A stretch of DNA of 64,000 nucleotides, taken from the NCBI GenBank assembly GCA_017509755.1, contig JAFWOY010000008.1, positions 62,001 through 126,000 of the forward strand, given 5' to 3'. Of this stretch, positions 1-8,276 are shown in pieces. The stretch is from Bacteroidales bacterium (lineage in GTDB: Bacteria; Bacteroidota; Bacteroidia; Bacteroidales; UBA932). The notes beneath the pieces were generated by a model. It made no database searches and had not been told where the DNA came from. It was given only the letters and a program-made list of their open reading frames with translations. A program made the translations under genes and the position numbers. How positions within the stretch are numbered: the first letter of the stretch is position 1; every line of letters begins with the position of its first letter.

Positions 1-575
<575 letters not shown>

Positions 576-583
576 CGACGCGT

Positions 584-1090
584 ATGGCAATCATCCGTGA
601 ACTGAGAGGTTTTACCCCGAAGATCGGAAAGAATTGCTTCATTGCTGAAAATGCTGTAATCATCGGCGATGTGACCATCGGCGATGATTGCAGCATTTGG
701 TATGGAGTAGTCCTGCGGGGTGACGTCAATACCATCCGGATCGGCAACCGTGTGAACATCCAGGACAATGCGAGCGTCCATACGCTTTACCAGCGTTCCG
801 TTACCATCATCGGCGACGATGTGTCCGTCGGGCACAATGCCGTGGTCCACGGGGCGAAGGTCGGCAACAACGTACTGGTGGGCATGGGCGCCATCCTGAT
901 GGACAACGCCGAAATCGCCGACGGCAGCATCATCGCGGCCGGCGCCGTCGTCCTGAGCAACGAGAAACTGGAACCGGGCGTGTATGCCGGCGTTCCGGCC
1001 AAGAAAGTCAAGGAAGGCTCCGAGGCCATCACGGCCGCCGCCCACAAGAATGCCCAGGGCTATATGATGTACAAGGAATGGTATAAGTAG
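584..1090 (+). CDS. Gamma-class carbonic anhydrase family protein (left-handed beta-helix)
   Basis: This 168-residue protein is built of hexapeptide repeats of the [LIV]-G-x-x-x-x type from about residue 12 to 130 (for example VIIGDVTIGDDCSI), the left-handed beta-helix fold. Three histidines at H66, H84 and H89 match the zinc-ligand pattern of gamma carbonic anhydrases (the SVGHNAVVHG block carries two), and R45 and Q60 sit where family members keep conserved polar residues. It probably interconverts CO2 and bicarbonate in the cytoplasm, but many relatives (YrdA/PaaY-like) have weak or no measured activity, so the reaction is inferred. It starts 8 bases after rpoC. Its 3' end overlaps the end of convergent murI by 31 bases. 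Confidence 0.9.
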   Translation: MAIIRELRGFTPKIGKNCFIAENAVIIGDVTIGDDCSIWYGVVLRGDVNTIRIGNRVNIQDNASVHTLYQRSVTIIGDDVSVGHNAVVHGAKVGNNVLVGMGAILMDNAEIADGSIIAAGAVVLSNEKLEPGVYAGVPAKKVKEGSEAITAAAHKNAQGYMMYKEWYK

Positions 1091-1863
1091 GTGGATGCCG
1101 CCTGGCCGGCAATCTGCCTGACCAGTTTTTGCAAGGTCTCATCGGAACCGGTCGAGAAGAAGGTGGAAACGCCCGAACCAGCAGCCGGTTCCTTTTTTCC
1201 GCCCTGCGCGCGAAGATCGGCGAGGACCCGTTGCGCCTGCCGTGCCACGGCAGGTGCAGGGTTGACAATCACGGCCCGGTCGCCGACGAGTTTTTCGATG
1301 GTCCCCGTCAGGAAAGGATAATGCGTGCACCCCAGCACAATATGATCAGCGCCCGCTTCAAGCATCGGTTGTACATACCGGCCCACCAAATGGTCGGCCT
1401 CGGGACCTTGGAGGATTCCCTGCTCAACCAGTTCCACAAGGCCGGTTCCCACCTGCTCAATGACTTTGACGCGACCGGAGAAACGGGCCAGGGTATTGAG
1501 ATAAAGACGTCCTTTGAACGTACCGGCTGTAGCAAGTACACCGACTACGCCGCTCTGTGAATGCAGGGCCGCCGGTTTCAGCGCCGGTTCCATCCCGACG
1601 AAGGGAATCGAGAAAGAGGCGCGAAGGGTCGTGATGGCAGCGGCGGTCGCGGTATTGCAGGCAACCACGATGATTTCCGCGCCTTGTGCAATCAAAAAAC
1701 GAGCGACGGCCTCCGCTCTTTCAATTACGAAGGAGGGATCTTTCGGTCCATACGGACAGTAAGCCCCGTCAGAAACATAACAGAAGGATTCGGCGGGCAT
1801 CACCTCTCGCAATTCCTTCCAAACTGAAAGGCCGCCGACTCCGGAATCGTAAACACCAATCAT
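1060..1863 (-). CDS. murI: Glutamate racemase
   Basis: MurI converts L- to D-glutamate for peptidoglycan in the cytoplasm. The 267-residue protein has the family signatures: YDSGVGG at residues 5-11 (catalytic Asp6/Ser7), VACNTATA with the first catalytic cysteine at C69, and LGCTHYPF with the second at C179 followed by H181. Length is normal for the family. The gene stands alone and is transcribed toward the carbonic anhydrase gene. The last 31 bases, including its stop, lie inside that gene's coding end, so there is no room for a separate terminator. Upstream is the 292-base region it shares with the divergent SusC gene. Confidence 0.96.
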   Translation of the reverse strand: MIGVYDSGVGGLSVWKELREVMPAESFCYVSDGAYCPYGPKDPSFVIERAEAVARFLIAQGAEIIVVACNTATAAAITTLRASFSIPFVGMEPALKPAALHSQSGVVGVLATAGTFKGRLYLNTLARFSGRVKVIEQVGTGLVELVEQGILQGPEADHLVGRYVQPMLEAGADHIVLGCTHYPFLTGTIEKLVGDRAVIVNPAPAVARQAQRVLADLRAQGGKKEPAAGSGVSTFFSTGSDETLQKLVRQIAGQAASTYLYHSLYII

Positions 1864-2071
1864 ATTGATTTCAAAGATAATAAATAATTCGCGTCTAAAT
1901 AGGATATTTCAAAAAAAGGTTGTATTTTTACTGGTCATTTACCTTGTACGGAGAGAAAGATTTTCTTTTGATTCTACGGAAAATGTACTAATTGTAAGAA
2001 TAATTAATTAACGAAGCAAAAAGTTTTACTTTAGATTTCATAGGGAAAATACAACATTTGATTAATTTTAG

Positions 2072-2079
2072 TAAATTTG
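2072..2079 (+). promoter_or_regulatory. Putative Bacteroidota -7 box upstream of the SusC gene, in the 292-base 1864-2155 region
   Basis: TAAATTTG fits the TAnnTTTG -7 element of Bacteroidota sigma-ABfr promoters, which would place transcription start near 2083 and give a leader of about 73 bases. No clear TTTG -33 element lies 19-21 bases upstream, so the call is tentative. The rest of the AT-rich 1864-2155 region shows no open reading frame, RNA fold or repeat that I can support. Confidence 0.4.
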
Positions 2080-2155
2080 TCCTGTCCAACAGGGCCGGAA
2101 ACGTTTAATTTGAAATTCTTCAACCTATTTATTTTTAACTTAATAACACAACTCC

Positions 2156-5146
2156 ATGAAAAAAATCAGTTTAGTTTTGACAACCCTGCTGATGGCTTTC
2201 TCGCTCTTCGCGCAGAACATCACCGTCAGAGGTACTGTGACTGATGCTAGCACAGGAGAACCGGTGGCATTTGCGTCCATCGCGGTAAGGGGTACCACGA
2301 CCGGTACATCGTCCGGTCTGGACGGTACCTACACCCTGAACGTCCCTGCCAACGCAACGCTGATGTTCAGCTTCATCGGCTACAAGACGCAGGAAATCGC
2401 CGTGAACGGTCGTACCGTCGTCGACTGCGTCCTGGCTCCGGATGCTGAGTACCTGGAAGACGTGATCGTCATCGGTTACGGTACGACACGCCGCGAGGCC
2501 AAGACAGGTGCCGTCTCTACGGTGAAAGCCGACGAGATCGCCGCCGTCCCGGCTTCCTCTGTTGACAAGATGCTGGCCGGTAAGATGGCCGGTGTCACGA
2601 TCTCCTCCGAATCCGGCCAGCCGGGTTCCAACTCCCAGATCCGTATCCGCGGTACATCATCCATCAACGCCGGCAACGAGCCGTTGTGGGTCGTGGACGG
2701 TATCCCCGTGATGTCGGGTGACCAGAGCTACTTTACCAACACGAACAACGCCATCGCCGCCATCAACCCGAACGATATCGAGAGCCTGACCGTCCTGAAG
2801 GATGCGGCAGCTGCCTCCATCTACGGTTCCCGTGCTGCGAACGGTGTCATCCTGGTGACCACCAAGTCCGGTAAAGCCGGCAAGGCTTCCTTCAGCGCCC
2901 GCGCGAAGGTCGGTGTCAGCATGCTCGCCAACGACAACCACTTCCGTATGATGACCGGTCCGGAACTGTACGACTTCTACAAAGTCGCCTACGCCAACGC
3001 CGGCCGCGACATCAACAACTACTACGATCCGAGCACGCTCAGCAAACCGATGTACAACTGGATCGACGAGGTGACCCGCATGGGTAAACTGCAGGAATAC
3101 GAGGTGAACGCCCAGGCCGGTACCGACCGCGGCCGTTTCTACTCCTCCCTTTCCTATCAGGACAACCAGGGTGTCTCCTACGCCACCAGCTACAAACGTC
3201 TCACGGGCCGTGTCAACTCCGACTATAAACTCACCCGCACCCTGGACATCGGCACCCGCGTCAACATCGCCTACACCGAGAACCACGATACGGAGATGCA
3301 GTCGCTGTACTACTCCAACCCGTTCTTCGGTGGTCTGATCATCCGTCCTTGGACGCCGGTCATCGATCCCGAAACCGGTGAGTACAACCAGAAGATCCCT
3401 GAGAACTCCAATACCAACCCGCTTTGGAACGCGCTCGAACACGGTGAAGACCAGTGGGAGAAGCAGTTCCGTACGCAGGCCGCCCTCTCGCTGACGTGGG
3501 AGCCGCTGGAAGGTCTGGTGTTCAAGACCAACAACATGTTCGAAGGTACGTTCGGCGAAGGTATCCGCTACTGGGGTCCGGACCCGGGCGACACGGAAGG
3601 TACCCTGCAGGGTTCCCGCAGCCAGTATGTCCAGCTGACCACCTCCAACACCGCTACCTACAGCAAGATGTTCGGCGACCACTCGCTGCGCGTCATGCTC
3701 GGCCAGGAGGCGATGAGAAGGACCTACGCCGACCTCTACGGCTACGCTCCGGGCGTGGATGCCAACATCCCGTACTTCTCCACTTCGGTTACCACCTCGA
3801 GCCAGATTTCCGACTCCAAGAATGCCCGCACCCTGCTGTCGTTCTTCGGCAACGTGGACTACAACTACGCCAACCGCTACTTCTTCGCCGCTTCGATCCG
3901 TGAGGATGGTTCCTCGCTCTTCGGTTCCAAGAACAAATGGGGTACCTTCTGGTCCGCCTCCGCTTCCTGGAACGTCTCGAACGAAGAATTCATGCAGAGC
4001 GCTTCCGACTGGCTCTCGCTGCTGAAAGTCCGTGCCAGCTACGGTGTGAACGGTAACAACAACATTGCGCCTTACCGCGCTTACGGTGTGTATGCTTCCT
4101 CCGCTTACAACGGCGGCAACGGTATGCTCCCGTCCAGCCCGGCCAACGACCTCCTCTCCTGGGAGCTCAACAAGACCTGGAACGTCGGTGTCGACTTCGC
4201 CTTCTTCAACAACCGCCTGAGCGGTCAGTTGGATCTCTACACCCGTAACACGAGCGACATGCTGCTCAACAAACAGGTCCCGCAGACCTCCGGTTTCGGC
4301 AGCAACTTCATGAACATCGGCTCGATGAACAACAAGGGTATCGAGTTCCAGCTGGAAGGTGACATCATCCGCAACACGGACTTCGTCTGGACAGCCGGCT
4401 TCAATATCGCCTACAACAAATCGACGGTCCTCGACCTCGGTGACGACGAATGGATGGCTTCCTCCTACGACAGCCGTCTGCGCCACGTTGTCGGCCGCAA
4501 CTTCTACAGTTTCTACCTGAAGGATTACTACGGTGTGGACCCGACCAATGGCGACGCCCTCTTCCGCGCTACCGACCCGGAGCATCCGGATGATGAGTCC
4601 TACTATCTCCTGACGAACGACTACAACCAGGCCCGGTACATCTATGCCGGCACCCCGGAACCGAAGTTCACGGGCGGCTTCAACACCAGCCTCAACTGGA
4701 AGGGCCTCGAACTGAGTATCTTCACTGAGTTCAAGACCAACAATCTGGTGTACATCTATGAGTGGCGTTACCTGAACGCCGACGGTAACCAGATGTCCAT
4801 GAACCAGATGGCTCGCGCCATGGATTACTGGCGGCAGCCGGGCGACACGGGATGCAATCCGAAACCGGTCGCCGGTAACTCCTCCAACTCCTACGCCAAC
4901 TCGACCCGTTGGCTCCAGCGCGGCGACTACTTCCGTATCAAGGATGTGACGCTGTCCTACAACCTGCCTCAGGGTCTTCTCAAGAAGATCAACATGAAAG
5001 GCGCCAAGATCTATGTCAGCGCCTTGAACCCGTACACCTTCCACGATGTGTACTGGTGGGATCCTGAACGCGGCATGGAAGGCATGGGCTGGGGTATCTA
5101 CCCGCAGACCAAGACCTTCGCCGGTGGTATTGAACTCACTTTCTAA
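2156..5146 (+). CDS. SusC/RagA-family TonB-linked outer membrane protein
   Basis: This 996-residue outer membrane transporter takes up bulky nutrients (glycans or peptides) using TonB energy, with its SusD partner as the lid. Layout: Sec signal peptide ending in LFAQ (residues 1-19); a carboxypeptidase-regulatory-like beta-sandwich at ~22-100 (VRGTVTDASTGEPVAFASI); the conserved VIGYGTTRR linker; a plug domain at ~110-245 containing LWVVDGIPV, INPNDIESLTVLKDAAAASI and YGSRAANGVILVTTK; then the beta-barrel to a C-terminal aromatic (ending IELTF). Codon use is heavily biased to GGT, CGT and AAC, more than in neighbours, which suggests high expression. No glycosidase is encoded beside it, so the substrate cannot be assigned; a RagA-like peptide role is possible. 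Confidence 0.97.
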   Translation: MKKISLVLTTLLMAFSLFAQNITVRGTVTDASTGEPVAFASIAVRGTTTGTSSGLDGTYTLNVPANATLMFSFIGYKTQEIAVNGRTVVDCVLAPDAEYLEDVIVIGYGTTRREAKTGAVSTVKADEIAAVPASSVDKMLAGKMAGVTISSESGQPGSNSQIRIRGTSSINAGNEPLWVVDGIPVMSGDQSYFTNTNNAIAAINPNDIESLTVLKDAAAASIYGSRAANGVILVTTKSGKAGKASFSARAKVGVSMLANDNHFRMMTGPELYDFYKVAYANAGRDINNYYDPSTLSKPMYNWIDEVTRMGKLQEYEVNAQAGTDRGRFYSSLSYQDNQGVSYATSYKRLTGRVNSDYKLTRTLDIGTRVNIAYTENHDTEMQSLYYSNPFFGGLIIRPWTPVIDPETGEYNQKIPENSNTNPLWNALEHGEDQWEKQFRTQAALSLTWEPLEGLVFKTNNMFEGTFGEGIRYWGPDPGDTEGTLQGSRSQYVQLTTSNTATYSKMFGDHSLRVMLGQEAMRRTYADLYGYAPGVDANIPYFSTSVTTSSQISDSKNARTLLSFFGNVDYNYANRYFFAASIREDGSSLFGSKNKWGTFWSASASWNVSNEEFMQSASDWLSLLKVRASYGVNGNNNIAPYRAYGVYASSAYNGGNGMLPSSPANDLLSWELNKTWNVGVDFAFFNNRLSGQLDLYTRNTSDMLLNKQVPQTSGFGSNFMNIGSMNNKGIEFQLEGDIIRNTDFVWTAGFNIAYNKSTVLDLGDDEWMASSYDSRLRHVVGRNFYSFYLKDYYGVDPTNGDALFRATDPEHPDDESYYLLTNDYNQARYIYAGTPEPKFTGGFNTSLNWKGLELSIFTEFKTNNLVYIYEWRYLNADGNQMSMNQMARAMDYWRQPGDTGCNPKPVAGNSSNSYANSTRWLQRGDYFRIKDVTLSYNLPQGLLKKINMKGAKIYVSALNPYTFHDVYWWDPERGMEGMGWGIYPQTKTFAGGIELTF

Positions 5147-5162
5147 TTAGGAGGAAAAGAAC

Positions 5163-6632
5163 ATGAAAAAGTATATCATTGCACTTTTCGCAATCCTGAC
5201 CCTGGCTTCCTGCCAGAAATTCCTGACGGAAGATCCGATCATGTCGCAGAGTACGGAACTGACGCTCTCTAACTACAACGGCCTGAACAAAGCCATCGCC
5301 GGTGCCTACTCACCGCTCGTGAGCAGCAACTGGTATGGAGCTTTCTACGTGCTTGACTCCGAGATGCGTGCCGGCAACGCCATGATTCCGATCAACACGA
5401 ACTTCCAGTCCGGCCGTATGATGGTGCCGTACAGCATGTCTTACGAGCCGAGCTCCACGTCCGCTCTTTGGGGAACGGCTTACTTCGTGATTTCCGCTGC
5501 CAACAATGTCATCTTCGCCATCGACAATAACGATGGGTTGACTTCGAGCAGCGTGACCCAGGCTGACCTCAACAACCTGAAAGCCGAGGCTCTCGCCCTG
5601 CGCGCCCTTGCGCACTTCGACCTCCTCCGCATCTACAGCCGCCTGAACGGCACCAACGGCGAATATGGCGTGTGCGTCATCACCGAGCCGCAGCTGCCGA
5701 CCGACATGCCGGCCCGCGCTTCCGTGGAAGAGACCTTCGCCCAGGTCATCAAAGACCTGACCGATGCTGAAAACCTGATGGCCGCTGACTATCAGCGCGC
5801 CGGTGGCAGCGATCCGAAGGCTTCCTTCAACAAGCTCTCTATCCAGGCGCTCCTCGCCCGCGTGTACCTCTATCATAAGGACTACGCCAAGGCTTCCGAG
5901 TATGCGACCAAGGTCATCAACAGCGGTAAATTCCGCCTCTGGACGGCCGAGGAATATCCTTCCGTCTGGGGTAAGGATGTGGCTGGCGACGGTGAAGTCA
6001 TCTTCGAAGTCTATGGCAAGCAGGCCAATGGCTACGACGCTTACTGGGAAGGTCCTTCCCACATGACCAATCCGCTCGGTTACGCCGACTGCGCCGCTAC
6101 CGCCCAACTCGCCGACCTCTTCGAGGAAGGTGATGTGCGCGGTTCCCGCGGTGTCCGTGGCAAAGACGATGGCAAAGTGATGTTCTGCACCGACCAGGAC
6201 GAGGTTTCCGGCGGCCAGCTCTGGACCATGAAGTATTATGGCAAGGGCGAAGGCAATGCCACCTCCACTCCGGACGTGAGCAACACCATCGTGCTGCGTC
6301 TCTCCGAAATGTATCTGATCCGTGCTGAAGCAGCTGTCAATGGTTCTGGTACGACCGCCCTGGCCGACCTGAACGCCATCCGTGCCAACCGTGGCGCCAG
6401 CCCGCTGACCAGCGCTGACAAAGCCGCCGTCGCCCTCGAGCGCCGTCTGGAACTCAACTTCGAAGGCCACCTCTGGTTCGACCTCGACCGCACTGGCGGT
6501 TCGATCTCCTACTCCGATGCCAACATCACGCGCAACATCGACGCCACCTCGAAGTACTGGGCCCTCCCGATTCCGAAGAGCCAGGTCGACATCAACGAGA
6601 ATCTGAAACAGAACCCGGGCTACGGGGAATAA
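5163..6632 (+). CDS. SusD/RagB-family nutrient-binding outer membrane lipoprotein
   Basis: Surface lipoprotein that caps the SusC channel and binds substrate. The 489-residue protein starts with a lipoprotein signal (IALFAILTLASC, lipidated Cys at residue 17). It shows the SusD helical/TPR plan: an N-terminal part with LKAEALALRALAHFDLLRIY, a typical SusD TPR helix, and a C-terminal RLSEMYLIRAEAAV helix followed by ALADLNAIRANRGA and ERRLELNFEGHLWFDLDR, which are standard SusD_RagB motifs. It begins 16 bases after the SusC stop behind an AGGAGG-like ribosome site (taggaggaaaag), one of the few clear Shine-Dalgarno sites in the window. The same strong codon bias as SusC supports co-expression. 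Confidence 0.97.
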   Translation: MKKYIIALFAILTLASCQKFLTEDPIMSQSTELTLSNYNGLNKAIAGAYSPLVSSNWYGAFYVLDSEMRAGNAMIPINTNFQSGRMMVPYSMSYEPSSTSALWGTAYFVISAANNVIFAIDNNDGLTSSSVTQADLNNLKAEALALRALAHFDLLRIYSRLNGTNGEYGVCVITEPQLPTDMPARASVEETFAQVIKDLTDAENLMAADYQRAGGSDPKASFNKLSIQALLARVYLYHKDYAKASEYATKVINSGKFRLWTAEEYPSVWGKDVAGDGEVIFEVYGKQANGYDAYWEGPSHMTNPLGYADCAATAQLADLFEEGDVRGSRGVRGKDDGKVMFCTDQDEVSGGQLWTMKYYGKGEGNATSTPDVSNTIVLRLSEMYLIRAEAAVNGSGTTALADLNAIRANRGASPLTSADKAAVALERRLELNFEGHLWFDLDRTGGSISYSDANITRNIDATSKYWALPIPKSQVDINENLKQNPGYGE

Positions 6633-6644
6633 ACGATGACAGCC

Positions 6645-7505
6645 ATGAAAAAGATTATCTACATTTTCAGTATTGTCGTGCTGGGATCGCTGGTTGCTGG
6701 CTGCAACCTCAACTCGATGCCCACTTTCGATGACGAAGATGCGTTCGCTGCATTCCCGAACAGCGCAATGAAAGTCGCCGAGAATGCCGGTACAATCGAC
6801 ATCCCGGTCCATGTCGCTTCCTTCAGCGGCGTGAACACCACCGTTACCTACGAATTCGTGAACGGCTCCGCCAAGCAGGGCGTCGATTTTGAAGACGCTT
6901 CTGGCACCGGCTCCATCAGCTTCTCCGGCAGCGAATCCACGAAGAACATTACCGTCAAGATCATTGAGCACCCCGGTGTTTTCACGGGCGACCTGAATTT
7001 CTCCGTGAAGTTCAAATCAGCCGGTGACACCAAGATCGGCGCCAGCAACACCTGCACCGTGACCATCAACGACCTCGACCACCCGCTCGCAGCCCTGCTG
7101 GGCGAATATGCTTGCAAGAGCATGAGCGCCTGGGGCGATGATCTCGACTGGGTCATGACCATCAAGAAAGATGCTTCCGATGTCACGAAAGTGTGGATCG
7201 ACAACATCTTCGCCGATGCCAGCTGGGCTGGTGACGACATGCTGTTCTACGGTATCGTCGATGAGGAAATGACCAACATTGCCGTTCCGCTCGGCCAGGA
7301 ATCCGAATATGTGTACAGCAACGGCAATGCCTGCGTCCTGCTCGGTTTCGACGGCGAGGAAGGTTGGGATGAAGGTACGATGAACATCCAGATCCTGGAT
7401 GGCGGCAAGACCCTCAAGTTCATTGACTACGGCCCGTGGCTCTACATCCCCGACGCCGGTAACGTGAACATCGTCTATGCTGGCTTTACCTGCACCAAGC
7501 TGTAA
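6645..7505 (+). CDS. Surface lipoprotein with Calx-beta-like domain, SusE position
   Basis: About 286 residues from the second ATG (an upstream ATG at 6636 in frame would add three residues; the 6645 start gives a clean lipoprotein signal ending LVAGC, Cys20). Residues ~35-135 resemble a Calx-beta domain: AENAGTIDIPV, then TVTYEFVNGSAKQGVDF, then a terminal VTINDLD strand. The remaining ~150 residues are not recognised and are rich in Trp, Asp and Gly. It follows SusD by 12 bases, so it takes the place of SusE/SusF, which are surface glycan-binding lipoproteins; an accessory substrate-binding role is inferred from position only. It is the last gene of the operon, before a strong terminator. 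Confidence 0.8.
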   Translation: MKKIIYIFSIVVLGSLVAGCNLNSMPTFDDEDAFAAFPNSAMKVAENAGTIDIPVHVASFSGVNTTVTYEFVNGSAKQGVDFEDASGTGSISFSGSESTKNITVKIIEHPGVFTGDLNFSVKFKSAGDTKIGASNTCTVTINDLDHPLAALLGEYACKSMSAWGDDLDWVMTIKKDASDVTKVWIDNIFADASWAGDDMLFYGIVDEEMTNIAVPLGQESEYVYSNGNACVLLGFDGEEGWDEGTMNIQILDGGKTLKFIDYGPWLYIPDAGNVNIVYAGFTCTKL

Positions 7506-7523
7506 GATCACGCATCATTCTGT

Positions 7524-7563
7524 AAAAAAGAGAGGGGAATTTGATTTTCCCCTCTTTTTTTTG
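7524..7563 (+). terminator. Intrinsic terminator after the SusCD operon
   Basis: A hairpin with arms AAAAAAGAGAGGGGAA and TTCCCCTCTTTTTT around a short TTTGAT loop is followed directly by a T-run. Its A/T symmetry would let it work in both directions, but the next gene is on the same strand. The loop also holds the possible -33 element of that next gene. Confidence 0.85.
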
Positions 7564-7571
7564 TACTTTAG
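7540..7571 (+). promoter_or_regulatory. Possible promoter of the 7599-11770 cassette, -33 inside the terminator loop
   Basis: TTTG at 7540-7543, in the loop of the SusCD terminator, is followed after 20 bases by TACTTTAG at 7564-7571, one mismatch from TAnnTTTG. Transcription would start near 7575, giving a leader of about 24 bases for the gene at 7599. The spacing fits, but the -7 box is imperfect. Confidence 0.4.
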
Positions 7572-7598
7572 TGAGATTTTTAGAAAAAGATTGAAGCT

Positions 7599-8270
7599 AT
7601 GAAACGGATCCTTTTGCTGACGGCCTGCTGGCTTCTGGCCCTTCCGGCACTGGCACAGATTGACGCTTATACGACTTGGCCATACTATTATCCCGATTTC
7701 CAACAGGGTACTTTGACACTCTCGAACGGACAGACGCGCGTCATGCCCATCAATATCCACCTGCTCAAAGGCGATTTGCATTTCGTGGATGAGAAAGGAA
7801 TCATCCAGATGGCACCGGCCGGCCAGTTCTCCGCCGTACAGATCGGGGAAGACGTTTTCCGGCGGGTGAACGGTTACCTGATGAAAATAACTCCGGGCCC
7901 GGACGACAAGAACTTTGTCGCAGTCCGTAGCCTTGCCGACTTGACAGCACTCAATGAAACGGGCGGCGCCTACGGCGTTTCTTCCACGACCGCCTCTACC
8001 CAGCGGATCACATCGGTCGATATGCCCGGTTTCGTCAACACCAGCCACATGGAGCAGTTCCAGCACCGTGAATCCGGCAAGAAGCTGAAGATCAAAAAAG
8101 AATTCTATGTCGTCGTGGACGGCCAAGCAATCAAGGCCAGCAAGAAAGAAGTCACCGAGGCCTTCGGCGCCGACCGGGCCGATGCTTTCAAGCAATTCCT
8201 CAAGAAAAACAAGATCAACTGGAAAGACGAACAGAGTCTGCTCAAACTCTTCGATTTCCTGGCCCAATAA
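7599..8270 (+). CDS. Secreted protein of unknown function in the protease/PorV-like cassette
   Basis: I do not recognise a named family. The 223-residue product has a Sec signal peptide (MKRILLLTACWLLALPALAQ). The mature part begins with an aromatic-rich segment (YTTWPYYYPDF) and then short beta-type strands with Gly turns (GTLTLSNGQTRVMPINI), and ends with a charged, Lys-rich helical tail (residues ~150-223, KKNKINWKDEQSLLKLFDFL). The N-terminal part reads like a small beta-sheet sensor or inhibitor-like fold, but that is a guess. It lies 6 bases before the subtilisin-like protease, so it is surely co-transcribed. A chaperone, inhibitor or targeting partner of that protease is possible, with no direct evidence. 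Confidence 0.7.
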   Translation: MKRILLLTACWLLALPALAQIDAYTTWPYYYPDFQQGTLTLSNGQTRVMPINIHLLKGDLHFVDEKGIIQMAPAGQFSAVQIGEDVFRRVNGYLMKITPGPDDKNFVAVRSLADLTALNETGGAYGVSSTTASTQRITSVDMPGFVNTSHMEQFQHRESGKKLKIKKEFYVVVDGQAIKASKKEVTEAFGADRADAFKQFLKKNKINWKDEQSLLKLFDFLAQ

Positions 8271-8276
8271 CCCATC

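Noticed and set aside
2657..5044. 795-codon open frame opposite the SusC gene (minus strand)
   Set aside because: It mirrors the biased codons of a certain gene and contains only low-complexity Val/Gly/Glu/Arg text with no domain or signal. The same effect explains long opposite-strand frames at 5310-6971, 11927-13339, 13543-15816, 17402-19240, 50721-52424 and 52499-55060.
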